57,923 nt of DNA, taken from positions 1-57,923 of the forward strand of contig DJBL01000169.1 in the NCBI GenBank assembly GCA_002435595.1, given 5' to 3'. The translations under genes and the position numbers were made by a program. Numbering within the stretch: the first letter of the stretch is position 1; each line of letters begins with the position of its first letter. The notes beneath the pieces were generated by a model. That model was not told the DNA's origin. It ran no database searches and worked only from the letters and a program-made list of their open reading frames with translations. Of the stretch, positions 7,644 through 16,559 are shown in pieces. Source of the stretch: Stenotrophomonas maltophilia. Lineage in GTDB: Bacteria > Pseudomonadota > Gammaproteobacteria > Xanthomonadales > Xanthomonadaceae.

Positions 7644-8570
7644 ATGGAAACCAAAGCCAATTACGTCCTGATCGGCGCGTTCACCCTGGTGGTGGGCCTG
7701 GCGCTGCTGGCCTTCGGCCTGTGGGCGGCCAAGTACTCCTCCGACCGCACCTGGACCGAGTACCGCGTGGTCTTCCGCGAGGCGGTCACCGGCCTGTCGG
7801 TGGGCAGCCCGGTGCAGTACAACGGCATCGCGGTCGGCTCGATCACCGAACTGAACCTGGTGCCCGACGACCCGCGCCAGGTGGTGGCGCGGATCCGGCT
7901 GAACTCCAACACCCCGGTCAAGACCGACACCCGCGCCAAGCTGGCGATCACCAGCCTGACCGGGCCGTCGATCATCCAGCTCAGCGGCGGCACCCCGCAG
8001 GCCGCCGCGTTGACGGCGGTCAACAAGGACCCGGCGCCGATCATCCCGACCACGCCCTCGGCCCTGCAGAACATCACCGACGTGGCCAACCGCATCGTCG
8101 AGCGCATGGACCAGGTGCTCAGCGACCGCAACGTGGCCAGCATCAACGCCACCCTGGCCAACCTGGAGACGATCAGCGGCGGCCTGGCCGACCGCGACCA
8201 GGGCACCCAGGCGCTCCTGCTCAGCGCGCGCGACGCCGCGCGCAGCCTGGATGTCACGCTCAAGACCACCAACGGCACCATCGAGCGCTTGGACAAGAAC
8301 CTGGTGCAGCAGCTGCCGCCGATCCTGGACAAGCTGGAAACCACGCTGACCAAGCTGGATTCGGCCGCCGGCAGCGCCGACTCGATCCTCGGCGAGAACC
8401 GCGCGGCGATCAACAGCTTCGCCAACGATGGCCTGGCCCAGCTGGGCCCGACCCTGACCGAGCTGCGCGGGCTGATCCGCGACCTGCGCCGGGTCAGCGA
8501 CAAGCTGGACAACAACCCGGCACGTTATCTGCTGGGCCGCGATGCGCCCAAGGAGTTCGAACCCAAATGA
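7644..8570 (+). CDS. MCE-domain substrate-binding protein, MlaD-like
   Basis: Periplasmic lipid-binding subunit anchored in the inner membrane. The 308-residue protein has one N-terminal membrane helix (about residues 7-30) and a single MCE domain (about 38-118) with FREAVTGLSVGSPVQYNGI, then a long helical region (about 140-295) with regularly spaced Leu, as in MCE proteins that build hexameric tubes. It is longer than E. coli MlaD (about 180 residues). The gene is third in the operon and its stop overlaps the lipoprotein start by ATGA. Confidence 0.9.
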   Translation: METKANYVLIGAFTLVVGLALLAFGLWAAKYSSDRTWTEYRVVFREAVTGLSVGSPVQYNGIAVGSITELNLVPDDPRQVVARIRLNSNTPVKTDTRAKLAITSLTGPSIIQLSGGTPQAAALTAVNKDPAPIIPTTPSALQNITDVANRIVERMDQVLSDRNVASINATLANLETISGGLADRDQGTQALLLSARDAARSLDVTLKTTNGTIERLDKNLVQQLPPILDKLETTLTKLDSAAGSADSILGENRAAINSFANDGLAQLGPTLTELRGLIRDLRRVSDKLDNNPARYLLGRDAPKEFEPK

Positions 8571-9241
8571 GCCGCCCGACCCTGACCCGCACCCTCCTGC
8601 CGGTGGCCCTGATCGCCCTGCTGGGCGGCTGCTCGCTGCTGGGCAGCAACGAGCGCAGCGCAGTGACCATCTATTCGCCGATCGTGCGCGTCCAGCCCGA
8701 TCCCGGCTGGCCCAAGGTCGACTGGCAGCTGATCCTGGTCAAGCCCAGCGCCGCGCGCGTGGTCGACAGTCCGCGCATCAACGTGCGCCCGTCGCCGTCC
8801 GAGCTGGAGGTGTACAAGGGCGTGAGCTGGGCGCAGCCGGCCACGGACATGCTCGACGACGCGCTGCTGCGCGGCTTCGAGGATTCCGGCCGCATCGGCG
8901 GCGTCGCCCGCGCCACCACCGGTATCCGCGCCGACTACAAGCTGGCCATGGACGTGCGCCGGTTCGAAGCCGATTACCGCGGCCAGCCGACGCCCACGGC
9001 ACTGATCGAGGTCAACGCCAAGCTGATCCACGTGATCGACCAGCGCGTGGTCGCCGACCGCACCTTCCGCCAGGAACAGCCGGTGCCGACCACCGCCACG
9101 GCCGATGTCGCGCGCGCCTTCGAGCAGAGCCTGCAGGCCATGACCACCGAGGTGGTGGGCTGGACGCTGGTGACCGGCCAGGCCGATCACCAGCAGGCAC
9201 AGGTCATGCCGACCCGGCTGCGTCAATCCAGCGGAAGGTGA
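8567..9241 (+). CDS. ABC-type transport auxiliary lipoprotein, PqiC/DUF330-like
   Basis: A 224-residue outer-membrane lipoprotein candidate. The signal peptide ends in the lipobox LLGGCS (Cys about residue 21). The body fits the ABC-type transport auxiliary lipoprotein family: IYSPIVRVQPDPGWPKVDWQ near the start, then RVVDSPRINVRPSPSELEVY and ADYKLAMDVRRFEADY. Partners of this type (PqiC-like) are thought to form the outer-membrane end of MCE transporters. It overlaps the MCE gene by ATGA, and its 3' end overlaps the convergent alkB by 38 bases. No MlaC-type periplasmic shuttle gene is present. Confidence 0.85.
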   Translation: MSRPTLTRTLLPVALIALLGGCSLLGSNERSAVTIYSPIVRVQPDPGWPKVDWQLILVKPSAARVVDSPRINVRPSPSELEVYKGVSWAQPATDMLDDALLRGFEDSGRIGGVARATTGIRADYKLAMDVRRFEADYRGQPTPTALIEVNAKLIHVIDQRVVADRTFRQEQPVPTTATADVARAFEQSLQAMTTEVVGWTLVTGQADHQQAQVMPTRLRQSSGR

Positions 9242-9794
9242 GGTTGATGCGCTCGGCCAGCGGCCGGGTGCTTTTGGGCAGGGCATGCTGATAATGGCGC
9301 TGGGTCTGCCCGCCCATCAGCAACAGGTCGCCGTGGCCGAGCGTCAGCTCGGCCTTGCGCGCATGGTCCTCGCGCCGGCGCAGCAGGAAACGTCGTTCGG
9401 CGCCCAGGCTCAATGAGGCGATCAACGGCGCGGGCCCCAGTTCGGGCTCGTTGTCGCTGTGCCAGCCCATGCCGTCGTCGCCATCGCGGTAGCGGTTGAG
9501 CAGCACGCTGTTGAACGGCGCGGCACAGAACGCGGCCAGGCGGTCACGCAGCGGCAGCAATGCCGGATGCCAGGCCGCCGGCACGAAGTCGGTGCCGGAA
9601 TAGCGGTAGCGCGCGGCCGGGTCACCCATCCAGCAGCTCAGCCGTGGCGAGTCGACCTGGCGCCCGAACATGCGGATCCGGTGCACCTCCCACGGCACGT
9701 CCTGGCGCAACGTGCGCTGCAGGGCGTCGGCGGCCTCGGCCGCCAGCCAATGGCGGTGCCAGCGGACATCGGCGTCGCGCAGGTGCAGGTCCAT
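9204..9794 (-). CDS. alkB: AlkB-like DNA/RNA repair dioxygenase
   Basis: Fe(II)/2-oxoglutarate dioxygenase that removes alkyl groups from nucleic acid bases. The 196-residue protein keeps the iron ligands HxD (GWHSDNEPEL) and the distal His (YQHALPK) and the 2-oxoglutarate-binding Arg (RINLTFRW). VLLNRYRDGDDGMGWHSDNE is the usual core. The length and lack of a long N-terminal extension resemble AlkB homologues of the ALKBH2/3 type found in xanthomonads. I chose the ATG at 9794 (MDLHLRDADV); an upstream ATG at 9830 is in frame but weaker. It is convergent with, and overlaps, the lipoprotein gene. Confidence 0.88.
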   Translation of the reverse strand: MDLHLRDADVRWHRHWLAAEAADALQRTLRQDVPWEVHRIRMFGRQVDSPRLSCWMGDPAARYRYSGTDFVPAAWHPALLPLRDRLAAFCAAPFNSVLLNRYRDGDDGMGWHSDNEPELGPAPLIASLSLGAERRFLLRRREDHARKAELTLGHGDLLLMGGQTQRHYQHALPKSTRPLAERINLTFRWIDAAGSA

Positions 9795-9846
9795 GGGATT
9801 CCCCTTGAGTACCGGGCGCCGGTGCGGCACCCGGTAGAGACGCCAC

Positions 9847-10479
9847 TCAGGCCGTGGCGAAAGCCACGCCGGTCTTTTCCTTCAGCTCGTCGATGCCCAC
9901 GCCCGGCGCGGCCTCGACCAGCACCAGGCCGGCGTCGGTCACGTCGAACACAGCCAGATCGGTGATGATCCGGTCGACCACGCCCACGCCGGTCAGCGGC
10001 AGCGAGCACTCGCCCAGGATCTTGTGTTCGCCGCTCTTGGCGGTGTGCTCCATCAGCACCACCACGCGCTGCACGCCGGCCACCAGGTCCATCGCCCCGC
10101 CCATGCCCTTGACCATCTTGCCCGGCACCATCCAGTTGGCCAGGTCGCCCTTGTCGGTGACCTGCATGGCGCCGAGGATGGCCAGGTTGATGTGGCCGCC
10201 GCGGATCATCGCAAAGCTGTCGTGGCTGCCGAAGTAGCTGGCGCCGGCGCGGGCGGTGACGGTCTGCTTGCCGGCGTTGATCAGGTCGGCGTCGACCTCG
10301 GCCTCGGTCGGGAACGGGCCGATCCCGAGCAGGCCGTTCTCCGACTGCAGCCACACGTCCACGCCCTCGGGGATGTGGTTGGCCACCAGGGTCGGCAGGC
10401 CGATACCCAGGTTCACGTAGGCGCCATCGGTCAGTTCGCGGGCGGCGCGCTGCGCCATTTCATCACGGGTCCAGGCCAT
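9847..10479 (-). CDS. lpsJ: 3-oxoacid CoA-transferase subunit B
   Basis: Beta subunit of a family I CoA transferase (succinyl-CoA:3-ketoacid type). The 210-residue protein carries the catalytic Glu in the motif QSENGLLGIG (about residue 46) and the glycine-rich MVKGMGGAMDLVAG. It starts one base after the alpha-subunit stop. In Xanthomonas this pair next to xanA has been called lpsJ/lpsI because of its place beside LPS genes; the enzymatic role is more likely ketoacid metabolism, and a role in LPS is not shown by the sequence. Confidence 0.9.
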   Translation of the reverse strand: MAWTRDEMAQRAARELTDGAYVNLGIGLPTLVANHIPEGVDVWLQSENGLLGIGPFPTEAEVDADLINAGKQTVTARAGASYFGSHDSFAMIRGGHINLAILGAMQVTDKGDLANWMVPGKMVKGMGGAMDLVAGVQRVVVLMEHTAKSGEHKILGECSLPLTGVGVVDRIITDLAVFDVTDAGLVLVEAAPGVGIDELKEKTGVAFATA

Positions 10480-10480
10480 C

Positions 10481-11215
10481 TCAGTTCGCCTCCTGGCGCA
10501 CGGTGCGTTGTTCGATGCGCTTGGCGGGCGTGGGGTTGTGCACGATGCGGTGCACGTAGATGCCCGGCAGGTGCACCTGGTCCGGATCGATGCTGCCCAC
10601 CGGCACCACCTCCTCCACTTCCACGATGCACAGCCTGCCGGCCATCGCGCAGGCCGGGTTGAAGTTGCGCGCGGTCTTGCGGAACACCAGGTTGCCGGCC
10701 GCGTCGGCCTTCCAGGCCTTGACCAGGGCCACGTCGGCGCGCAGCGCGGTTTCCATCACATAGTGCTTGCCGTCGAATTCGCGGGTTTCCTTGCCTTCGG
10801 CGACCACCGTGCCGTAACCGGTGGCGGTGAAGAAGGCCGGGATGCCCGCGCCGCCAGCGCGCAGGCGCTCGGCCAGGGTGCCCTGCGGGTTGAATTCCAG
10901 CTCCAGCTCACCGGCCAGGAACTGGCGCTCGAACTCTTTGTTTTCGCCCACGTAGGACGAAACCATCTTCTGGATCTGGCGGGTTTCCAGCAGCTGGCCC
11001 AGGCCGAAGCCATCCACGCCGGCGTTGTTGGAGATCACCGTCAGGCCCTTGACCCCGGTATCGCGCAGCGCGGCGATCAGCGCCTCGGGAATGCCGCACA
11101 GGCCAAACCCGCCCACGGCCAGGGTCTGGCCGTCGGCCACCACACCGTCCAGCGCGTCGGCCGCGCTGGCGTACTGCTTGCCACGCCGTCCGGCGTTGTC
11201 TGGGGAATTGCTCAT
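10481..11215 (-). CDS. lpsI: 3-oxoacid CoA-transferase subunit A
   Basis: Alpha subunit of the same CoA transferase (244 residues). The CoA-binding GGFGLCGIPEALI motif (about residues 35-47) and the stretch SNNAGVDGFGLGQLLETRQI are characteristic. It is translated just before subunit B and diverges from xanA across a 138-base gap that must hold both promoters. Confidence 0.9.
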   Translation of the reverse strand: MSNSPDNAGRRGKQYASAADALDGVVADGQTLAVGGFGLCGIPEALIAALRDTGVKGLTVISNNAGVDGFGLGQLLETRQIQKMVSSYVGENKEFERQFLAGELELEFNPQGTLAERLRAGGAGIPAFFTATGYGTVVAEGKETREFDGKHYVMETALRADVALVKAWKADAAGNLVFRKTARNFNPACAMAGRLCIVEVEEVVPVGSIDPDQVHLPGIYVHRIVHNPTPAKRIEQRTVRQEAN

Positions 11216-11353
11216 CTACGCCCTCACCTCGTTGATGTAAGGGGTCATTGTAGGTTGAACCGAACGCAACGCACGGGACGGCCAGGACGGTGAAAACGAT
11301 TCCCATACATGCCTGCCGCTAAACTAGCCCGCTGACTTGCAGAAGGACTGAAA

Positions 11354-12703
11354 ATGACGCTCCCCGCATTCAAGGCATACGACATCCGCGGCCGCGTGCC
11401 GGACGAACTGAACGAAGACCTGGCCCGCCGCATCGGCGTGGCGCTGGCCGCCCAGCTCGCCCCGGGCAGCGTGGTGGTGGGTCACGACGTGCGCCTGACC
11501 AGTCCGGCCCTGCAGGACGCGCTGGCCGCCGGCCTGCGCGGTGCCGGCCGCGAGGTGCTGGACATCGGCCTGTGCGGCACCGAGGAGGTCTACTTCCAGG
11601 TCGACCACCTCAAGGCCGCCGGCGGGGTGATGGTGACCGCCAGCCACAACCCCATGGACTACAACGGGATGAAGCTGGTCAAGGAGCAGGCCCGTCCGAT
11701 CAGTTCGGACACCGGCCTGCTGGCGATCTCCGACGCGGTCGAAGCCGATACCGCCGCGCCGGCCGCGCCCACCGGCGGGCTGCAGGCACAGCCGGACAAA
11801 ACGGCCTACAGCGCGCACCTGCTCAGCTACGTCGACCCGGCCGCGCTCAAGCCGCTGAAGCTGGTGGTCAACGCCGGCAACGGCGGCGCCGGCACCATCG
11901 TGGACCTGTTGGCCCCGCACCTGCCGTTCGAGTTCATCCGCATCTGCCACGACCCCGATGGCAGCTTCCCCAACGGCATCCCCAACCCGCTGCTGCCGGA
12001 AAACCGCGAACTGACCGCCCAGGCCGTGCGCGAACACGGCGCGGACTTCGGTATCGCCTGGGATGGCGATTTCGACCGCTGCTTCTTCTTCGACCACAAC
12101 GGCCGCTTCATCGAAGGCTATTACCTGGTCGGCCTGCTGGCCCAGGCGATCCTGGCGCGCCAGCCCGGCGGCAAGATCGTGCACGACCCGCGCCTGACCT
12201 GGAACACCGTGGAAATGGTCGAACAGGCCGGCGGCCAGCCGGTGCTGTGCAAGAGCGGGCACGCCTTCATCAAGGAGAAGATGCGCAGCGAAAACGCCGT
12301 CTACGGCGGCGAGATGAGCGCGCACCATTACTTCCGCGAGTTCGCCTATGCCGACTCGGGGATGATCCCGTGGCTGCTGATCGCCGCGCTGGTCTGCGAA
12401 TCGGGCCGCTCGCTGGCCGATCTGGTGGAAGCGCGCATGGCCAAGTTCCCGTGCAGCGGCGAAATCAACTTCAAGGTGGCCGATGCCACGGCCGCCGTGG
12501 CCCGGGTGATGGACCACTACGCCGCGCAGTCGCCGTCGCTGGACCACACCGATGGAATCAGCGCCGATTTCGGCGACTGGCGTTTCAACCTGCGCAGCTC
12601 CAACACCGAGCCGCTGCTGCGCCTGAACATCGAAACCCGTGGCGATGCGGCCCTGCTGCAGCAACGCACCGACGAAATCTCCCAGTTGCTCACCGCATCC
12701 TGA
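11354..12703 (+). CDS. xanA: Phosphoglucomutase/phosphomannomutase
   Basis: Interconverts hexose 6- and 1-phosphates; in Xanthomonas XanA acts on both glucose and mannose phosphates and feeds xanthan and LPS precursors. The 449-residue protein has the phosphoserine loop TASHNPMDYNG (about residues 96-106), the metal loop DGDFDRC (about 236-242), the sugar-specificity loop GEMSAHHYF and the phosphate-binding RSSNTEPLLR near the C-terminus. It is followed by xanB after 13 bases, so the pair works as an operon that delivers mannose 1-phosphate directly. Confidence 0.95.
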   Translation: MTLPAFKAYDIRGRVPDELNEDLARRIGVALAAQLAPGSVVVGHDVRLTSPALQDALAAGLRGAGREVLDIGLCGTEEVYFQVDHLKAAGGVMVTASHNPMDYNGMKLVKEQARPISSDTGLLAISDAVEADTAAPAAPTGGLQAQPDKTAYSAHLLSYVDPAALKPLKLVVNAGNGGAGTIVDLLAPHLPFEFIRICHDPDGSFPNGIPNPLLPENRELTAQAVREHGADFGIAWDGDFDRCFFFDHNGRFIEGYYLVGLLAQAILARQPGGKIVHDPRLTWNTVEMVEQAGGQPVLCKSGHAFIKEKMRSENAVYGGEMSAHHYFREFAYADSGMIPWLLIAALVCESGRSLADLVEARMAKFPCSGEINFKVADATAAVARVMDHYAAQSPSLDHTDGISADFGDWRFNLRSSNTEPLLRLNIETRGDAALLQQRTDEISQLLTAS

Positions 12704-12716
12704 GGCGCGTGCACCG

Positions 12717-14120
12717 ATGAACGACCTTCTTCCCGTCATCCTGTCCGGCGGCTCCGGCACCCGGCTGTGGCCGCTCTCGCGCGAGGCCTACCCCAAGCAG
12801 TTCCTGGCCCTGGCCGGCGAACTGACCATGCTGCAGGCCACCTGGCAGCGCATCGCGCCGATCGCCGGGCGCGCGCCGCTGGTGGTGGCCAACGAGGAGC
12901 ACCGCTTCGTGGCCGCCGACCAGCTGCAGCAGCTCGGCGTGCAGCCGCTGGCCATCCTGCTCGAGCCGATCGGGCGCAACACCGCCCCGGCGATCGCGGT
13001 GGCCGCGCTGGAAGCCACCCGCGACGGCGAGGACGCGGTGCTGCTGGTGCTGCCCTCGGACCACGTGATCGCCGATGAAGCCGCGTTCCGCGCGGCGGTG
13101 TTGCGCGCCCTGCCGGCCGCACGCGAGGGCAAGCTGGTCACCTTCGGCATCGTCCCGACCGGCCCGGAAACCGGCTACGGCTACATCAAGGCCGCCGGCA
13201 CCGGCGACGTCCGCGCGGTGGACCGCTTCGTCGAGAAGCCCGACGCGGAGACCGCCGCGCAGTACGTGCAGTCCGGCCAGTACTTCTGGAACAGCGGCAT
13301 GTTCCTGTTCAAGGCCTCGCGTTACCTGGCCGAGCTGGAGAAGTTCAACCCGGCGATGCTGGCCGCCAGCCGCAGCGCCTGGCAGCAGGCGCGCCGCGAT
13401 GCCGATTTCACCCGGCTGGACAGGGACGCGTTTGCCGCGGTGCCCTCCGATTCGATCGACTACGCGGTGATGGAAAAGACCGCCGAGGCGGTGGTGGTGC
13501 CGCTGGACGCGGGCTGGAACGACGTCGGCTCGTGGACCGCGCTGCGCGACGTATCGGCCCAGGACAGCGACGGCAATGCCCACCACGGCGATGTCATCGC
13601 CATCGACTGCCGCAACACCTACGCCTACGGCGAGCGCCTGATCGCCCTGGTCGGCCTGGACGATGTGATCGTGGTGGAGACCGATGATGCGGTGATGGTC
13701 GGGCGCAGCGACCGCATGCAGGAGATCAAGCAGGTGGTGGCGCAGTTGAAGGCCGACGCCCGGCCCGAGGCCACCTGGCACCGCAAGGTGTACCGTCCGT
13801 GGGGCGCCTACGATTCGATCGACCATGGCGAGCGTTTCCAGGTCAAGCGCATCACCGTCAAGCCCGGTGCCACGCTGAGCCTGCAGATGCACCACCACCG
13901 CGCCGAGCACTGGGTGGTGGTCAGTGGCACCGCCGAAGTGACCCGTGGCGAGGAGGTCCTGCTGCTCACCGAAAACCAGAGCACCTATATCCCGCTCGGT
14001 GTCACCCATCGACTGAAGAACCCGGGCAAGCTGCCACTGGAACTGATCGAAGTGCAGTCGGGCAGCTACCTGGGCGAAGACGATATCGTGCGCTTCGAGG
14101 ACACCTACGGCCGCACCTGA
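12717..14120 (+). CDS. xanB: Mannose-1-phosphate guanylyltransferase / mannose-6-phosphate isomerase
   Basis: Bifunctional type II PMI enzyme that makes GDP-mannose (467 residues). The N-terminal nucleotidyltransferase domain (about 1-290) begins SGGSGTRLWPLSREAYPKQF with the pyrophosphorylase signature and includes FVEKPD. The C-terminal cupin isomerase domain (about 330-465) has QMHHHRAEHWVVVSG, whose His and Glu residues bind metal. I chose the ATG at 12717 just after xanA. GDP-mannose is not used by rmlBACD but could supply mannose or GDP-rhamnose units to surface polysaccharide. An intrinsic terminator follows. Confidence 0.95.
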   Translation: MNDLLPVILSGGSGTRLWPLSREAYPKQFLALAGELTMLQATWQRIAPIAGRAPLVVANEEHRFVAADQLQQLGVQPLAILLEPIGRNTAPAIAVAALEATRDGEDAVLLVLPSDHVIADEAAFRAAVLRALPAAREGKLVTFGIVPTGPETGYGYIKAAGTGDVRAVDRFVEKPDAETAAQYVQSGQYFWNSGMFLFKASRYLAELEKFNPAMLAASRSAWQQARRDADFTRLDRDAFAAVPSDSIDYAVMEKTAEAVVVPLDAGWNDVGSWTALRDVSAQDSDGNAHHGDVIAIDCRNTYAYGERLIALVGLDDVIVVETDDAVMVGRSDRMQEIKQVVAQLKADARPEATWHRKVYRPWGAYDSIDHGERFQVKRITVKPGATLSLQMHHHRAEHWVVVSGTAEVTRGEEVLLLTENQSTYIPLGVTHRLKNPGKLPLELIEVQSGSYLGEDDIVRFEDTYGRT

Positions 14121-14137
14121 TCGCTGCAGGATGCCGC

Positions 14138-14167
14138 AAAAAAAACCCGGCCGATGCCGGGTTTTTT
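14138..14167. terminator. Bidirectional intrinsic terminator between xanB and rmlD
   Basis: CCCGGC (14146-14151) and GCCGGG (14156-14161) form a stem with loop CGAT. It is flanked by eight A on the left and six T on the right, so each strand has a U-tract. It sits between two convergent operons. Confidence 0.9.
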
Positions 14168-14198
14168 CATGCGCTGCGTGAGACCGGCAGCCGCTGTT

Positions 14199-15089
14199 TC
14201 AAAGCGCTGCGATCACCCGCTTCAACCCGTCCTGCCAGCGTGGCAGCGCAATACCGAAGTCCGACTCCAGCTTGTCCACGGCCAGGTGCGAATAGGCCGG
14301 GCGCCTGGCCGGCGTGGGGTACTCGGCGGTGGTGATGGCCTCCACCGTCGGTGCGCGCGCCAGTTTTCCGGCCGCGACCGCCTCGGCAAAGATCGCCTCG
14401 GCAAAGCCATGCCAGCTGGTCTGGCCGGTCGCGGTCAGGTGCCAGGTACCGGACAGGCCACCGCCATGCTGCAGCGCCTGCGCGGTGACATCGGCAATCA
14501 GCGCCGCCGGCGTCGGCGTGCCAACCTGGTCGGCGACCACCCGCAGTACCTCGCGCTCGGCGCCCACGCGCAGCATCGTGCGCAGGAAATTGGCACTGTG
14601 CGCGGCATACACCCAGGCGGTACGGAAGATCAGGTGGCGGCCACCGGCGGCGCGGACGGCCTCCTCACCGGCCAGCTTGCTGGCGCCATACACGCCGAGC
14701 GGCGCGGTGGCGTCGTCCTCCCGGTACGGGCGCGTGCCCTGCCCGTCAAACACATAGTCGGTGGAGTAATGCACCAGCGGCACGCCCGCGGCCGCGCACC
14801 AGCGCGCGATCACGCCGGGGGCCTCGGCATTGGCACGCCAGGCAGCATCACGCTCCTCTTCGGCGCGGTCCACCGCCGTGTAGGCGGCAGCGTTGACGAC
14901 GACGTCCGGGCGCAGGCGATCCAGCAGCGCGGTCAACGATCCGGGCAGGTTGAAATCAGCCGTTTCGCAGGCGCTGGCATCGGGCAGCGTGCCACTGCGC
15001 GTGGTCGACACGACCGTACCCAGCGGCGCCAGCGCACGACGCAGTTCCTGGCCCAGCTGGCCGTTGCCGCCGAACAGCAGCACGGTCAC
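14199..15089 (-). CDS. rmlD: dTDP-4-dehydrorhamnose reductase
   Basis: Last step of dTDP-L-rhamnose synthesis: NAD(P)H reduction of the 4-keto sugar. The 296-residue SDR has the nucleotide-binding FGGNGQLGQEL, the family signature YTAVDRAEEE, the catalytic STDYVFDG and the YGASKLAGE (YxxxK) pair. It starts with GTG at 15089, overlapping the rmlC stop (GTGA). It is the last gene of rmlBACD. Confidence 0.95.
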   Translation of the reverse strand: MTVLLFGGNGQLGQELRRALAPLGTVVSTTRSGTLPDASACETADFNLPGSLTALLDRLRPDVVVNAAAYTAVDRAEEERDAAWRANAEAPGVIARWCAAAGVPLVHYSTDYVFDGQGTRPYREDDATAPLGVYGASKLAGEEAVRAAGGRHLIFRTAWVYAAHSANFLRTMLRVGAEREVLRVVADQVGTPTPAALIADVTAQALQHGGGLSGTWHLTATGQTSWHGFAEAIFAEAVAAGKLARAPTVEAITTAEYPTPARRPAYSHLAVDKLESDFGIALPRWQDGLKRVIAAL

Positions 15090-15643
15090 GGCGGGTACAC
15101 CGGCAGGCGGTCCTCGGCGATGTCCTTCAGGAACGGCGCGCTGTCATCCTTTGCCGACAGCGTGGGCGCGCTGATCGGCCAGTCCACGGCGATGTCGGCA
15201 TCGTTCCAGCGGATGCCGGCGTCGTGTTCCTTCACGTACACGTCGGTGCACAGGTAGGAGAACAGCGCGCGCTCGGAGAGCACCGCAAAGCCGTGCGCGA
15301 AGCCCTCGGGGATCCAGAACTGGCGCTTGTTCTCCGCGCTCAGCACCACCGCTTCCCATCGACCGAAGGTAGGCGAGCCGCGGCGGATGTCCACCGCCAC
15401 GTCGTAGACCTCGCCTTCGAGCACGGTGACCAGCTTGCCCTGCGGGCGTGGCCACTGGTAATGCAGGCCACGCAACACGCCCTTGGCCGAGGAGGACACG
15501 TTGCTCTGCACGAACGCGGTCGGCAGGCCGTGCTCGCCGAAGCGCGCCGCGTTCCAGGTTTCAAAGAAGACGCCGCGTTCGTCGCCGAATACCGCCGGCT
15601 CGATCACCTTGCAGCCCGCCAGCGCAGTGTCGATGATCTTCAC
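15086..15643 (-). CDS. rmlC: dTDP-4-dehydrorhamnose 3,5-epimerase
   Basis: Epimerises C3 and C5 of dTDP-4-keto-6-deoxyglucose. The 185-residue cupin has GDERGVFFETWNAARF at the start, the catalytic His in VLRGLHYQ and the VYDVAVDIRRGSPTFG core. I chose the GTG at 15643, which overlaps the rmlA stop; the ORF extends upstream only as antiparallel noise in another frame of rmlA. Confidence 0.95.
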   Translation of the reverse strand: MKIIDTALAGCKVIEPAVFGDERGVFFETWNAARFGEHGLPTAFVQSNVSSSAKGVLRGLHYQWPRPQGKLVTVLEGEVYDVAVDIRRGSPTFGRWEAVVLSAENKRQFWIPEGFAHGFAVLSERALFSYLCTDVYVKEHDAGIRWNDADIAVDWPISAPTLSAKDDSAPFLKDIAEDRLPVYPP

Positions 15644-16527
15644 GGCACCACGCCCCGCTGCGCCAGCGTATGCAGGTACTGGCCGTAGCCGTTCTTGATC
15701 AGCGGGGCGGCCAGCGCCTCCAGCTGCTCGGCGCTGATCCAGCCCTGGCCGAAGGCGATTTCTTCCGGGCAGCACACCTGCAGGCCCTGCCGGGTCTGGA
15801 TGGTCTCGATGAAGTTGGACGCCTCCAGCAACGACTGGTGGGTGCCCGTATCCAGCCAGGCGTACCCGCGGCCCAGCGCCTCCAGGTGCAGGCTGCCCTC
15901 GCGCAGGTAGCGCTGGTTGAGATCGGTGATCTCCAGCTCGCCGCGCGGGGACGGCTTGAGTTCGGCCGCGTAATCGCTGGCATGGCCGTCGTAGAAGTAC
16001 AGGCCGGTGACCGCGTAGTTGGAGCGCGGCTTGGCCGGTTTTTCCACCAGGTCGATGACCTTGCCGGCCGCGTCGAATTCGGCCACGCCGTAGCGTTCGG
16101 GGTCGTTGACCCAGTAGCCGAACACGGTGGCGCCGGTATCGCGCTGGTCGGCGTTGCGCAGCACTTCGCGCAGGCCGTGGCCGTGGAAGATGTTGTCACC
16201 CAGGACCAGGCAGCTCGGCTTGCCGCCGACGAAATCGCGCCCGATCAGGTAGGCCTGGGCCAGCCCGTCCGGGCTGGGCTGCACGGCGTACTCGATGTTC
16301 ATGCCCCACTGCGAGCCATCGCCCAGCAACGCCTGGAACAGCGCCTGCTCGTGCGGGGTATTGATGATCAGCACCTCGCGGATGCCGGCCAGCATCAGCA
16401 CGCTGAGCGGGTAGTAGATCATCGGCTTGTCGTACACCGGCAGCAGCTGCTTGCTGACGCCCTTGGTGATCGGGTACAGGCGCGTGCCCGAGCCGCCCGC
16501 CAGGATGATGCCCTTGCGTTGAGTCAT
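15640..16527 (-). CDS. rmlA: Glucose-1-phosphate thymidylyltransferase
   Basis: First step of dTDP-sugar synthesis, making dTDP-glucose. The 295-residue protein has the nucleotidyltransferase loop LAGGSGTRLYPITKG, VLGDNIFHGHG and DLVEKPAKP. Its product feeds RmlB and thereby both rhamnose and, probably, the Fuc4N pathway downstream in the O-antigen locus (WecE-like gene at 34565). I chose the ATG at 16527. Confidence 0.96.
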   Translation of the reverse strand: MTQRKGIILAGGSGTRLYPITKGVSKQLLPVYDKPMIYYPLSVLMLAGIREVLIINTPHEQALFQALLGDGSQWGMNIEYAVQPSPDGLAQAYLIGRDFVGGKPSCLVLGDNIFHGHGLREVLRNADQRDTGATVFGYWVNDPERYGVAEFDAAGKVIDLVEKPAKPRSNYAVTGLYFYDGHASDYAAELKPSPRGELEITDLNQRYLREGSLHLEALGRGYAWLDTGTHQSLLEASNFIETIQTRQGLQVCCPEEIAFGQGWISAEQLEALAAPLIKNGYGQYLHTLAQRGVVP

Positions 16528-16559
16528 GCGTTGCTCCTCAGTCTTGTGGTCGCCGCCGC

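Noticed and set aside
14154..15257. Long open frame antisense to rmlD
   Set aside because: It lies opposite a gene with complete family motifs. High GC makes long antisense frames common here; the protein is Arg/Gly/Ala-rich with no domain.
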